64,000 nt of DNA from Paucibacter sp. B2R-40 (GCF_025717555.1 NZ_JAJIRP010000002.1:496001-560000), one strand, 5' to 3'. Shown: positions 17,426 through 26,980, counted from the stretch's first letter. Notes: generated by a model from the letters alone, not told the origin. Translations and numbers: made by a program.

Positions 17426-18156
17426 TTGCCGGCTCCGCTCAAGCTCATGCGCGCAAACTTGAGCACATCCAGCAAGCCATTGCCGTCGCGCAGCAAGCGC
17501 GTCAACTGGCTGCGCAGCAGGAAGCCCCCCAAGTCCAGCGCCTTGTTGACGATGCCGCTGTGCAGGGCCAGCACCAGCAAGCCCAGACTGAGATCGACCA
17601 TTTGCGTGGTGTTGGCGAATTCGTCGGAATCGTCGCGCAGCCAGTAGGCGGTGATGGCGTAGACACCGTCGGCCAGCAAGGCGGCCAAGCTGGGCTTGAA
17701 GCTGCAGGGAGCGATTTCGGCCTTGCTTTCGGCCTGCGCCAGCATCTCGGCAAAAGCCTGCTTCAGCAGCGTCTTGCCGGGCAAGTCATCGCCCATCACC
17801 GCCAAGGGCGCACCCGCTACCAGCTTGTGGGCCAAGGCGACGAACTCGCGGTCAGCCAAAAACCGCTCCAGCAGCGCATCGATCAAGAGCTGCATGCGCT
17901 CTTGCAAGCTGAAGCTGTCCAGGCCCTTGGTCTTGCCGATCTGCGCCAAGGCATCCGCAACCGCTTGCTCAAAATAGGCCAGCACCAACTTCTCCTTGCT
18001 GGGGAAGTATTTGTAAATCGTCGCGTCACCGAGTTCGGCAGCGCGCGCGATCTGCTTCATCGTCGTGCCCTCGAAGCCCTGACTCGTCATCAGGTCCACC
18101 GCGGTCTTGATGACGAGGCGGCGGTTCTTTTCTGTTTGTGACTTTGAGATGCGCAT
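17422..18156 (-). CDS. TetR/AcrR-family transcriptional regulator
   Basis: A 244-residue regulator. The N-terminal helix-turn-helix is typical of TetR (TSQGFEGTTMKQIARAAELG then DATIYKYFPSKEKLVLAYF, about residues 24-62). The C-terminal part is helical, with YAITAYWLRDDSDEF. It is the first gene of the leftward operon that continues into DUF2867, ABC1 kinase, glycosyltransferase and DUF6463-like genes, so it probably represses its own operon in response to a hydrophobic ligand. A good promoter ends 26 bp upstream of its start. Confidence 0.92.
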   Translation of the reverse strand: MRISKSQTEKNRRLVIKTAVDLMTSQGFEGTTMKQIARAAELGDATIYKYFPSKEKLVLAYFEQAVADALAQIGKTKGLDSFSLQERMQLLIDALLERFLADREFVALAHKLVAGAPLAVMGDDLPGKTLLKQAFAEMLAQAESKAEIAPCSFKPSLAALLADGVYAITAYWLRDDSDEFANTTQMVDLSLGLLVLALHSGIVNKALDLGGFLLRSQLTRLLRDGNGLLDVLKFARMSLSGAGK

Positions 18157-18181
18157 TTTGATACCAGCTACTCTTTGCGAG

Positions 18182-18210
18182 ATTGTTTTCTTTATTTAAT
18201 CAATAGTCAA
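18182..18210 (-). promoter_or_regulatory. Candidate promoter of the TetR operon
   Basis: On the minus strand TTGACT (complement of 18205-18210) and AACAAT (complement of 18182-18187) are exactly 17 bp apart in an A/T-rich island unlike the rest of the region. Transcription would start near 18175, about 20 bases before the TetR start codon. A TetR operator would be expected here, but I see no clear palindrome. Confidence 0.6.
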
Positions 18211-18447
18211 TATCTTTTAATGCTTGCAGATCTATGCCACCAAGCCAACTCCGGCTGGCCGCTATCGCCCGGTGGGCGACCCTACTGCGGGCTAATGCCT
18301 ATGCCGAACGACTGCAATACACATTCGGCGAACGCTTGGCTTCACTACACTGCAGCCGGGCAGGCGTGAATATGTCGCAAGAGCCGTCCATTCGGCTTCG
18401 AAATCGGCCCCAACGCAGCCGGCCTGGGAATCAAGTCAGTCACGACG

Positions 18448-20604
18448 ATGTCGATAGCAAAGGCAATGAGCAGACACAACTCCGCGAGCAACTTGGCGGC
18501 ACGGTCACCCGTGGGCCTGCGCTTGGCCGGCGCTTGCCTGTTTAGCGGACTTCGCTTGGGTATGAGCCTTGGCTTGGCCGTGGGTCTGAGCGCCTGCAAG
18601 CCGGAGCCTTCGCCAGATCCTGCTCCACCGAGCAACGCTTCGGCCGCGCCTGTGAGCACGGCCACCAGCAATGTCTCTGTGATGAAAGAGCTGGCTCGCA
18701 TCGAACGGGCCGGGCCCGTCAAGCCGGCCGACAGTGAGCGGGAGCTGCTGGCCTTGCAAAGCCAGCTCAAGCCGGGCAGTGCGGAGCTGCTGGAGCTGCT
18801 GATCTTGCGCGGCCAACTTGCGGTCGTTCGCCGCGACACGGCCAGCACTGCGACCATTTTGCGAACACTCGCCGATTGGCCGAATCAACGCAATCAGGCC
18901 GAGGCAGGTCTGGCACGGCATTGGCTGATGGCGCGCGCTTTGAACCAAACAGGTCAGCTGGAGCTGGCCAAAAAGGAGTTAGCCGAGCTGAAGGGCTATA
19001 GCGCCGGCCAGACCTCGGCGCTGCGACGCGCTCATGCCTTGTTGGGCCGCATGCAATCGGACACCGGCAACGCCGACGCCGCCTTGCTCAATTTGCACCA
19101 AGCGCTGAAGATGGCCGAAAGCACCGGCGTCGGTTGGCGCCGGGTCGATCCGCTGGTCGGCTTGGCCAATGCTTACGTAGAGGCACAACAGCTTGAGCGC
19201 GCCGAGCAAACCATCACCGAAGCCTTGCGTGAAGCCGAGCGCGACCCCGACACGTATATGTTGTTGAATGTGCAGACCTTGCGCGGCATCGTCTATGCAG
19301 AGCAGGGCAAACACGCTTTGGCGCAGCAGGCCAAGCAAGAAGCGCTGGAACATGCGCGACGCTCGGGTGTCCCGGATTTTTTATCGCTGGCCCTGGCCAA
19401 CTACGCGGACCATCATCTCAAGCAAGGCAATTACACCGAGGCCTTGCGCCTGTCGGAAGAAGCCCTGCCGCTGGCGCTCAAGAGCCAAGACCTGGCCTCG
19501 CAGGCGGTCGCCCTGGCGAATATGGGTTTGGCAAAAATTGCACTCAAGCGCATCGATGAAGGCACGCGGGATGCCTTGGCCGGCATCGCGATAGACGAGA
19601 AGCGCGGCGCCAATAGCGGCGCTTCGATTGGCTGGCAAGAGCTGGGCGCCTATTTGGAAAAAGCCGGCGATCTGCCTGGGGCCGCCAAGGCCTATCACCA
19701 ATACCGCAAGCTGATCGACCAAGCCCTGCGGGCCGACACCCGCAAGGCCGTGCTGGAGGCGCAAGCCCGTTACGACGATGAACGGCGTGCCAAAGAAGTG
19801 GAACTGCTGGGCCGCGACATGAACTTGAAGGCCGAGCAAATCCGCGAGCGCGATTTGCGCCTCCGGCTTTGGGCGGCGCTGGGCGGCTGCGTGCTCTTGT
19901 CCGGTGTGCTGCTGGGCCTGGCCTATCAGCGCATTCGCAAAACCAACCTGGCACTGGCCAGCAGCAACGCCGCGCTGCGCCTGCAGGGGGAGCGCGACCC
20001 GCTGACCGGCTTGTCGAACCGGCGGTATTTCCAGGCCGCGATCAAACGCCTGGCCGACCAGGGCAAGCTCAGTGGCAGCGTGTTTTTGATCGATATCGAC
20101 CATTTCAAGCGCATCAATGACAGCCATGGTCACGCGGCGGGTGACAGCGTGTTGGTCGAAATCGCCGAGCGCCTGCGCGCGACGCTCAGAGATGAGGACT
20201 TGGTGGTGCGCTGGGGCGGCGAAGAATTCCTGATCGTCGTCGACACGCGCGACGCCGCCTATGCCGGCGCCTTGGCGCAACGCTTGCTCGACAACATAGG
20301 CGGCAAGGCCGTCTCTCATGGCACCCAAAGCATCGCCATCACCGCCTCGATTGGTTTCGCCAGCTTCCCCGTCGCACCACAGCAATTGGCGCTGAGCTGG
20401 GAGCGCGCCATCGATTTGGTTGACACCGTGATGTATATGGCCAAGGCCCATGGGCGCAACAAGGCCTATGGCATCCAGGCCATAGACGCGCAGGACGAGG
20501 CCGGTCTCTTGAGCTTGGCCGCGCGCATGGAGGCCGCCTGGCATGAGGGCCGTATCCAGTTGCTGGCCTTGCAGGGCCCCGAACCGGTGCCGCTCTCAAC
20601 ATGA
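18448..20604 (+). CDS. Diguanylate cyclase with periplasmic TPR sensor (first of tandem pair)
   Basis: A 718-residue GGDEF protein that should make cyclic di-GMP. The N-terminus ends in a lipobox-like GLSACK at about residue 50, then a long periplasmic part with TPR-like helices (for example ALLNLHQALKMAES and LANAYVEAQQLERAEQTITEAL). A coiled linker, one transmembrane segment (LWAALGGCVLLSGVLLGLAY) and the GGDEF domain follow (DPLTGLSNRR, FLIDIDHFKRIND, active GGEEF). The inhibitory I-site RDED lies five residues before GGEEF, so product inhibition is likely. An ATG at 18466 is an alternative start. It overlaps the next gene by 4 bp. Confidence 0.9.
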   Translation: MSIAKAMSRHNSASNLAARSPVGLRLAGACLFSGLRLGMSLGLAVGLSACKPEPSPDPAPPSNASAAPVSTATSNVSVMKELARIERAGPVKPADSERELLALQSQLKPGSAELLELLILRGQLAVVRRDTASTATILRTLADWPNQRNQAEAGLARHWLMARALNQTGQLELAKKELAELKGYSAGQTSALRRAHALLGRMQSDTGNADAALLNLHQALKMAESTGVGWRRVDPLVGLANAYVEAQQLERAEQTITEALREAERDPDTYMLLNVQTLRGIVYAEQGKHALAQQAKQEALEHARRSGVPDFLSLALANYADHHLKQGNYTEALRLSEEALPLALKSQDLASQAVALANMGLAKIALKRIDEGTRDALAGIAIDEKRGANSGASIGWQELGAYLEKAGDLPGAAKAYHQYRKLIDQALRADTRKAVLEAQARYDDERRAKEVELLGRDMNLKAEQIRERDLRLRLWAALGGCVLLSGVLLGLAYQRIRKTNLALASSNAALRLQGERDPLTGLSNRRYFQAAIKRLADQGKLSGSVFLIDIDHFKRINDSHGHAAGDSVLVEIAERLRATLRDEDLVVRWGGEEFLIVVDTRDAAYAGALAQRLLDNIGGKAVSHGTQSIAITASIGFASFPVAPQQLALSWERAIDLVDTVMYMAKAHGRNKAYGIQAIDAQDEAGLLSLAARMEAAWHEGRIQLLALQGPEPVPLST

Positions 20605-22631
20605 CGGGCTTGCGCACCCAACCCTGGATCGGTCTGCTGCTGATGCTGGCCTGCGCCGCCGCTTGGGCGGCGGATATTGGCGGCAAAGCCGCGTTCGACC
20701 CCGCCTTGGACGCCCAGCTCGCTCGCCTGCAACGGATCGCTTACGACAAGCCGGCCTTGGCGCTGCAAATCTTGCAAAAGTTGCGGCTCGATCCCGCCCA
20801 TGCCGCCAACAGCCAGCAACTGCTGTTGGCCGAGGGTCGCATGCAGGCAGCGGCCGGCAATGACGCGGCCGTCGAGGCCATTGCCACCAACTTGAGTCAG
20901 TACCCGCAGAGCCAGGCGCAAGTCAGCCTCTTGCGCGCGCTGCATGCCGACCAAGGCGGCCGCAGCCTGCAAGCGGCCGAATACGCTGAACAAGCGCTGG
21001 CCGGCTTGGCGCCGCAATGCGGTCTAGAGCCATTGGGCCAGCCGATGGCCGAGGACTGCGACTTCCGCAGCGCCTGGGCGGCCTTGCGCGTATTGACCCG
21101 CAAGCGGCAAAACGAAGGCGTCTTCAGCCTGGCCGAGGCGTCAGCCCGCCAGGGCCTGGCCCTGGCCGAGGCGGGCAAAGACCACTATTTGCAAGCGCTG
21201 AGCATGGGGGGCTTGGCCGTGCTCAGCCTCTTGTCGGGCCAGACAGATGACATGCATCGGTGGCTGGCGCAAGGCCAGAAAATTTCCGAAGGCGATGTGC
21301 TGGCGATGGCATACATGAAAGCTTTTGAAGCAGCACTGGCCTCGCGGACCGGGCGGCCGGCCGAGCAACTGCGCGCCTTGGAAGAAGGCCTGGCCCTCGC
21401 CACCCAAGCCGATGCGCCGCACTTGATGGCCCAGATGCAGGTCGGCTTGGCCGATATCTATGTACGCTTGCAGCAGCCCAAAAAGGCCATTGCGGCGGCC
21501 GAAATCGCGCTGCCGCAACTGCATGCCCTGGCTGATCAACGGCTGGAACGCGCTGCCCGCCACAACTTGGCCCTGGCGCTGATCCAAGCGCGGCAATTTG
21601 AGCGCGCACGGCGTGAGTTGACCTTGCTGGCCGAGATGCGGCAGGACTGGAGCGACCACGCCGTCTTGATCGAGGAGTTGCGCGAAGAGGGCGAAGCCTG
21701 GGCCGCCGCCGGCCAGGCCAAGGAGGCCTTGGCGAACTTTCATGCCGAGCGCAGTTTGAACGCCGAACTGGTGGCCTTGAATCGTGAAGCCTCGCTGCGT
21801 CAATTGAAAATCAAATACGACAGTGAGCGCAAGCAAGCCGATCTGGACCTGCTGATCCGTGACAAAAGCCTGGTCGACAAGCAACTCGCCAACCGCCACC
21901 TTGCGCAGCAGGTGGGCTTGGCCGTGGCGGCGCTGCTGGCGCTGTCGATCGGCTTGGCGGTGGTGATGGTCAAGCGCGTGCGCGAGGCCAACAGGCGACT
22001 GAAGGCCAACCAAGCCTTGCTGCGCGCGCAAAGCGAACGCGATCCGCTGACCGACCTCGCCAACCGCCGCCATTTCCTCGGCGTGATGGAACAGCAAGCC
22101 CCGGCCCAATTCAATGGCGCACTGTTGATGATAGACATTGACCACTTCAAACATGTCAATGACCAGCATGGACACGGCGTCGGCGATGTGGTGATCTGCG
22201 AAGTGGCGCGTCGGCTCAGCCATGCGGTGCGCGCCGAAGATCTGGTGGTGCGCTGGGGCGGTGAGGAATTCTTGGTCTTCGCACCCGATGTCAGCTTGGG
22301 CGATCTGGCCCATCTGGCCGAGCGCATCCTGCGCGGCGTCGGCGGCCAGACCATCCCGACCGACACAGGCCCGCTGCGGGTGACGGTGTCGATCGGTTTT
22401 GCCCATTTCCCCTTGCCGCCGTCCAAGCTCGAACTGCAGTGGGAGCAGGCGGTCAACTGGGCCGATATGGCGCTCTACACCGCCAAGTCGCGCGGCCGCA
22501 ACCGCGCGATGGGCATCGCCACCGTGGACGCCCGCGACAGCGACGCGCTGACGCAGATCGAGGCCGATTTTGACGCCGCCTGCTCGTCCGAGCGGGTCAG
22601 TCTTTTGCAGGTCTTGGGCCCGTCGGCCTAA
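20601..22631 (+). CDS. Diguanylate cyclase with periplasmic TPR sensor (second of tandem pair)
   Basis: A 676-residue paralogue of the preceding gene with the same layout: signal peptide (GLLLMLACAAAWAAD), periplasmic TPR-like helices, one transmembrane segment (VGLAVAALLALSIGLAVVMV) and a GGDEF domain (DPLTDLANRR, MIDIDHFKHVND, GGEEF). The I-site is RAED, five residues before GGEEF. It has a cleavable signal rather than the lipobox-like end of its neighbour. The start overlaps the upstream stop (ATGA), so the two are co-translated and may form heteromers or sense related signals. Confidence 0.9.
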   Translation: MTGLRTQPWIGLLLMLACAAAWAADIGGKAAFDPALDAQLARLQRIAYDKPALALQILQKLRLDPAHAANSQQLLLAEGRMQAAAGNDAAVEAIATNLSQYPQSQAQVSLLRALHADQGGRSLQAAEYAEQALAGLAPQCGLEPLGQPMAEDCDFRSAWAALRVLTRKRQNEGVFSLAEASARQGLALAEAGKDHYLQALSMGGLAVLSLLSGQTDDMHRWLAQGQKISEGDVLAMAYMKAFEAALASRTGRPAEQLRALEEGLALATQADAPHLMAQMQVGLADIYVRLQQPKKAIAAAEIALPQLHALADQRLERAARHNLALALIQARQFERARRELTLLAEMRQDWSDHAVLIEELREEGEAWAAAGQAKEALANFHAERSLNAELVALNREASLRQLKIKYDSERKQADLDLLIRDKSLVDKQLANRHLAQQVGLAVAALLALSIGLAVVMVKRVREANRRLKANQALLRAQSERDPLTDLANRRHFLGVMEQQAPAQFNGALLMIDIDHFKHVNDQHGHGVGDVVICEVARRLSHAVRAEDLVVRWGGEEFLVFAPDVSLGDLAHLAERILRGVGGQTIPTDTGPLRVTVSIGFAHFPLPPSKLELQWEQAVNWADMALYTAKSRGRNRAMGIATVDARDSDALTQIEADFDAACSSERVSLLQVLGPSA

Positions 22632-22642
22632 ACCCGGTCTTT

Positions 22643-24301
22643 ATGAAAATTTCTCTGCATTACGGCCGCGAGCTCGCGCAGGCCGACTTCTTGGCGGCCT
22701 TGGTGGTCGCCGTCTTGTTGATTCCACAATGCCTGGCCTACGCCATGTTGGCCGGCTTGCCTCCCCAGATTGGCCTTTACGCCAGCTTGTTGCCCCTGCT
22801 CGCCTATGCAGCCTTGGGCTCCAGCCCGGTGCTCGGTGTCGGCCCGGTGGCAGTGTTGGCGCTGATGATTGCGCAGGCGCTCGCATCATTACCGCTAGGC
22901 ATCAGCCCGAGCCAGGGCGCGTTGGTTTTGGCGGCCGAAGTCGGCCTGATCTTGGCGCTGGCCGCTGTGCTGCGCTTGGATGCGCTGGCATCGCTGCTGT
23001 CGGTGCCGGTGCTGCATGGTTTCGAGACCGGCGCAACCTTGGCGATTGCCTTGAGCCAATTGCCGGTCTTGCTGGGCAGCTCGGCCAAGGGCTTTGACTT
23101 GCCCAGCGTGGTGCTCAGCCTGATGCACGGCGCGCGGCCCTGGCAGGGCTTGACCGCCTTGTTGGGCGGCTTGAGCGTTGCGCTGCTGTTGGCCGGGCGA
23201 CGCTTGCCAAGCAAAGTGGCCGCGCGCCTGGCGCCGCTGCTGCTGCTCTTGGCCGCGATGGCGTTGGCCCGGTGGAGCGAGCTTCAAAACCATGACGTGG
23301 CCTTGCTGGGCGCATTGCCGCCCTTGGCCTTGCCGCTGGGCGCCCCGCCCCTGAACGCCGCGCTATGGGCAATGCTGCTGCCGCACGCGATGCTCCTGGC
23401 CTTGATGGCCTATGTCTCCAGTCTGGTCGTGGCCGAGTCGCTCGGGCGGCGCCGCGTCGGTCTGGGTGATGCACGGGTCAACCCGGCGGCCGAGTTGCGC
23501 GGCCTGGCCGGCGCCAACCTGGTGGCGGCCTTCAGCGGCGGTATGCCGGTGGCAGGGAGTTTTTCGCGCAGCGTGCTCACGCATGAGGCCGGCGGGCGCA
23601 CCCGCATGACCGGGGTCTACATCGCCGGCTTGATGGCCTTGGCGCTCTTGTTGCTGGCCGAGCCACTGGCCTGGTTGCCCAAATCGGTGCTGGCCGCCAC
23701 CATCATGGTGGCCGTGCTGTCGGGGCTGAAGTGGCAGCCCTATGCAGAAGCTTGGGCGTATGCGCGCAGCGAATCCTTGTTGATGATCGCCGTGACGCTG
23801 ATCGTGTTGTGCTGGAGCGTAGCGGCAGGCTTAGGACTGGGCGTGCTGGGTTCTATCGCCCTCTTGCTCAAGCGCAGCGCACGGCCTCATGTGGCCTTGC
23901 TCGGGCGAGTGCCGGGCACCGAGCATTACCGCAATGTCGAGCGCTACGCGGTCGAATGCCAATCCGACGTGATGGGGCTGCGCATCGACGAGAGCCTCTT
24001 GTTCACCAATGCGCGCAGCTTGGCCGATGTGGTGCAAGGGCATCTGAGCAAGTTCCCCGACGTGCGCCGTGTCGTGATCATGATGTCGCCGGTCAACAGC
24101 ATCGATTTCAGCGGCCTGGAGGCCTTGCGCGAGCTGCACGCCAGTCTGAAGCGCCAGGGTCTGCGACTGGATCTCTCAGAGGTCAAGGGCCCAGTGCTGG
24201 ATCTGCTCAAGGCCAGCAACTGGACGCGCTGGTTCGATGGGCAGCTGTTCCTGAGCCATCACCAGGGCATGATGGGCGACGAGGACTGGGTCAGCCCCTG
24301 A
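22643..24301 (+). CDS. SulP-family anion transporter with STAS domain
   Basis: A 552-residue inner-membrane SulP transporter, a family that moves sulfate, bicarbonate or dicarboxylates. The N-terminal signature LLIPQCLAYAMLAGLPPQIGLYAS is followed by about a dozen hydrophobic helices, including the SFSRSVL region. A cytoplasmic STAS domain begins near residue 430 (ESLLFTNARSLADVV, then VVIMMSPVNSIDFSGLEALREL). It starts 11 bp after the diguanylate cyclase stop and may be in the same transcript. The substrate cannot be told from sequence alone. Its 3' end overlaps the convergent antiporter gene by 11 bp. Confidence 0.92.
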   Translation: MKISLHYGRELAQADFLAALVVAVLLIPQCLAYAMLAGLPPQIGLYASLLPLLAYAALGSSPVLGVGPVAVLALMIAQALASLPLGISPSQGALVLAAEVGLILALAAVLRLDALASLLSVPVLHGFETGATLAIALSQLPVLLGSSAKGFDLPSVVLSLMHGARPWQGLTALLGGLSVALLLAGRRLPSKVAARLAPLLLLLAAMALARWSELQNHDVALLGALPPLALPLGAPPLNAALWAMLLPHAMLLALMAYVSSLVVAESLGRRRVGLGDARVNPAAELRGLAGANLVAAFSGGMPVAGSFSRSVLTHEAGGRTRMTGVYIAGLMALALLLLAEPLAWLPKSVLAATIMVAVLSGLKWQPYAEAWAYARSESLLMIAVTLIVLCWSVAAGLGLGVLGSIALLLKRSARPHVALLGRVPGTEHYRNVERYAVECQSDVMGLRIDESLLFTNARSLADVVQGHLSKFPDVRRVVIMMSPVNSIDFSGLEALRELHASLKRQGLRLDLSEVKGPVLDLLKASNWTRWFDGQLFLSHHQGMMGDEDWVSP

Positions 24302-26288
24302 GCAACTTCTCTTCCGCCAGCGCCAGGGCCTCGGGCACGCCCGACAACACCAAGGTGTCGCCGGCATTCAGCAAGAGCTGATCATCCGCCGCCACCACCG
24401 CGCCATTGGCGCGCCGCACCGACACCACCGACACATCGCCTGCATGCAGGGCCAGCAGCCCCAGTGCTTGATGGACATAGGCGCTGTTCGCCGGCAGCGT
24501 GACGGTGCGCAGGCGGGCATGATGACGCTCCTCGGCGGTATCGTCATCGGCGCCGTGGAAGTAACCGCGCAGCAAGCCATAACGGGCATCCCGCGCGTCA
24601 CGGGTGAGGCGGATGACCCGCCGCATCGGCACGCCGACCAGCGCCAAGGCGTGACTGGCCAACATCAGCGAGCCCTCGATCGCCTCGGGCACCACCTCGG
24701 TAGCACCCGCGGCGCGCAAGCGCTCCAGGTCACGGTCGTCGATCGTGCGCACGATCACCGGCACCTGCGGCGCGTGTTGCTGCACCAAGTGCAAGATCTT
24801 CAACGCCGAGGGCGTGTCGGGGTAGCTGATCACCACCGCGCTGGCACGCGCCAAGCCAGCCGCCATCAGGCTTTGCAGGCGCGCCGCGTCGCCGAACACG
24901 ACGCTCTGGCCGGCCGCCGCCGCCTGGCGCACACGGTCAGGGTCGAGGTCCAGCGCCATATAGGGAATGCTCTCGCCCTCCAGCAGCCGCGCCAGATTCT
25001 GGCCGCTGCGGCCGTAGCCGCAAATGATCACATGGCTCTCGGCCTTGAAGGCTTTCTTGGCAATCGTCGTCAGCTGCAGCGACTGCATCATCCAGTCACT
25101 GCTGGACAGCTTCATCACGATACGGTTGCTGTACATGATCAAGAACGGCGAAGCCAGCATCGACAGCACCATGCCGGCCAGGACCGGGCTGATGTATTGC
25201 GGCGCCACCAGCTGGTATTGCGCCCCCAGCGTCAAGATCACAAAGCCAAACTCGCCCGCCTGCGCAAGATAGAGGCCGGTGCGCAGCGCCACCCCGGTGG
25301 GAGCTTTGAAGAGCCAGGCCAGGCCGGCAATCAGCCCGAACTTGACCAGCACCGGCAGCACGCTCAGCAGCAGCACCAACCACCATTGATCGACCAAGGT
25401 GTGCCAGTCCAGCTTCATGCCTATGGTGATGAAAAACAGGCCCAAAAGCACATCGTGAAAGGGCCGGATATCGGTCTCCACTTGATGCTTGTATTCGGTC
25501 TCGGCGATCAACATGCCGGCCACAAACGCACCCAGCGCCAGCGACAGCCCCATATGCTCGGTCAACCAGGCCAGACCCAGCGTGACCAGCAGCAGATTGA
25601 GCATGAAGAGCTCGTCGCTCTTGTGGCTGGCCACCCGGGTCAGCCACCAGCGCATCACTTTTTGCCCGCCGACCAACAAAATCGTCAGCAGGACAACCGC
25701 CTTGATGGTCGCCCAGGCGAGCGACTCGGCCATCTCGGCGCCGCCGCTATTGAGCGCCGGGATCATCACCAGCAGCGGCACCACGGCCAGATCCTGGAAG
25801 ATCAACACGGCAATCACGCGCCGGCCATGCTCGCTCTCCAGCTCCAGGCGCTCGGCCATCAAGCGCGCGACGATGGCCGTGCTGCTCATCGCCATCGCCG
25901 CGCCCAGCACCAGCGCGCCCTTCCAGTCCAGGCCCCAGCTGCTGCCCATCGCTACAAAGCCCCAGGTCAGCATGTACTGCAAGCCCACCGCGCCGACGAT
26001 GGTGACCACAACCTGCCATGCCCCAAGACCGAACACCAGCCGGCGCATGCTGTAGAGCTTGGGCAGATTGAACTCCAGCCCGATCACGAACATCAAGAAG
26101 ACCACGCCGAACTCGGCCAGATAGCGGATGCTGGCGGTGTCGCCGGCCAGCGCCAGCGCATTTGGTCCGACCAAGACGCCAACCACCAAATAGCCCAGCA
26201 TCGGCGGCAATTTCAGCTGACGGCAGACCACCACGCCCAACACCGAGGCGACGAGGTAAAGCAGAGCGAGATCGAGCGAGGTCAGCAT
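24291..26288 (-). CDS. KefB/KefC-type monovalent cation:proton antiporter (CPA2)
   Basis: A 665-residue CPA2 transporter. About twelve membrane helices (start MLTSLDLALLYLVASVLGVV; conserved LPPMLGYLVVGVLVGP and FMLFVIGLEFNLPKL) precede a cytoplasmic RCK/TrkA-N Rossmann domain (VIICGYGRSGQNLARLLEG) and a TrkA-C domain near the C-terminus. Such proteins export K+ against H+ under nucleotide or glutathione control. The frame extends upstream to 26387, but the ATG at 26288 matches the family N-terminus. KefB and KefC proper are usually about 600 residues; the extra length is the TrkA-C domain. Confidence 0.9.
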   Translation of the reverse strand: MLTSLDLALLYLVASVLGVVVCRQLKLPPMLGYLVVGVLVGPNALALAGDTASIRYLAEFGVVFLMFVIGLEFNLPKLYSMRRLVFGLGAWQVVVTIVGAVGLQYMLTWGFVAMGSSWGLDWKGALVLGAAMAMSSTAIVARLMAERLELESEHGRRVIAVLIFQDLAVVPLLVMIPALNSGGAEMAESLAWATIKAVVLLTILLVGGQKVMRWWLTRVASHKSDELFMLNLLLVTLGLAWLTEHMGLSLALGAFVAGMLIAETEYKHQVETDIRPFHDVLLGLFFITIGMKLDWHTLVDQWWLVLLLSVLPVLVKFGLIAGLAWLFKAPTGVALRTGLYLAQAGEFGFVILTLGAQYQLVAPQYISPVLAGMVLSMLASPFLIMYSNRIVMKLSSSDWMMQSLQLTTIAKKAFKAESHVIICGYGRSGQNLARLLEGESIPYMALDLDPDRVRQAAAAGQSVVFGDAARLQSLMAAGLARASAVVISYPDTPSALKILHLVQQHAPQVPVIVRTIDDRDLERLRAAGATEVVPEAIEGSLMLASHALALVGVPMRRVIRLTRDARDARYGLLRGYFHGADDDTAEERHHARLRTVTLPANSAYVHQALGLLALHAGDVSVVSVRRANGAVVAADDQLLLNAGDTLVLSGVPEALALAEEKLLRG

Positions 26289-26316
26289 GACCCCGATATT
26301 AAGCGGCAGTGCGACC

Positions 26317-26583
26317 CTACTTGGGCGCCAAGCCCAGATCGTCGAGTCGTAACAACAACTCGGTGCGGCGCTGGCGCGCCACCACACGCCAATCCAACTC
26401 GTCTTGCGCGCCTATCAGCGCGTACAGCAGGTTGATGCTGGCGCCCGGCCATTGCTGTTTGAGCCGGGCGTAGAGCGCCACTGCGTCGTGCGCGCGCAGC
26501 TCGCTCAGGCTGTGCACGCCCAGGGCCGACAGTTGCGCACGACTCTTGGGGCCGAGGCCGCGCAGGGGCTGGGCCGCGTCCAT
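26317..26583 (-). CDS. TfoX C-terminal-domain protein
   Basis: A short protein of 88 residues equal to the C-terminal domain of TfoX/Sxy-type proteins: LRGLGPKSRAQLSALGVHSLSEL resembles a helix-hairpin-helix, then AVALYARLKQQWPGASINLLYALIGA. The N-terminal TfoX domain is absent, as in many stand-alone family members. The ATG at 26583 was chosen because the upstream in-frame residues lie within the VOC gene and look non-coding. It begins 7 bp after the VOC stop codon. Confidence 0.82.
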   Translation of the reverse strand: MDAAQPLRGLGPKSRAQLSALGVHSLSELRAHDAVALYARLKQQWPGASINLLYALIGAQDELDWRVVARQRRTELLLRLDDLGLAPK

Positions 26584-26590
26584 CGCGGGC

Positions 26591-26980
26591 TCAGCCCATG
26601 GCGCTGCACAACTCCACCAGCGTGCCGTCCGGACAGCGCACATAGGCGACCGTCTGACCCCAGGGCTTGGTCTTGGGTGGGCTCAAGGCGGCAGCACCGG
26701 CCTTGACGGCACGCTCGAAGGCGGCCGCGACGTCATCGGTGACCAGGCCAATTTCCAAGCCCAAGGGCAGCGGGCTCGCAGCGGCCGCGACATAGTCATG
26801 CCCTACGCTGTCGCGCGCGGTCGCGTGATCGACGAAGGCCAAGGCGGTCGCCCCGGTCTCGAGCTCACCATAGCTGCCCGACTCATGCAAGAAGCGCGTC
26901 GGCAGGCCGAAGGCCGCCTCAAAAAAAGCCAGCGACGCGGCCACATCGGCAACGTAAACAATCGTATAGGCGAACTTCAT
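26591..26980 (-). CDS. VOC-superfamily (glyoxalase/bleomycin-resistance-like) protein
   Basis: A 129-residue protein with the vicinal oxygen chelate fold: an N-terminal beta-alpha unit FAYTIVYVADVAASLAFFEAAFG, the central ALAFVDHATA, and a C-terminal module ending VAYVRCPDGTLVELCS with a probable metal-ligand Glu. AGAGG seven bases before the ATG at 26980 fixes the start. A much longer open frame continues upstream but is only antisense to the M16 gene. Function in the family ranges from lactoylglutathione lyase to ring-cleavage dioxygenase, so the substrate is not assigned. Confidence 0.88.
   Translation of the reverse strand: MKFAYTIVYVADVAASLAFFEAAFGLPTRFLHESGSYGELETGATALAFVDHATARDSVGHDYVAAAASPLPLGLEIGLVTDDVAAAFERAVKAGAAALSPPKTKPWGQTVAYVRCPDGTLVELCSAMG

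Noticed and set aside
24444-26435. Rightward open frame of 663 codons opposite the antiporter
   Set aside because: It lies fully antisense to a clear CPA2 antiporter and is rich in His, Gln and Arg, typical of a high-GC shadow frame.
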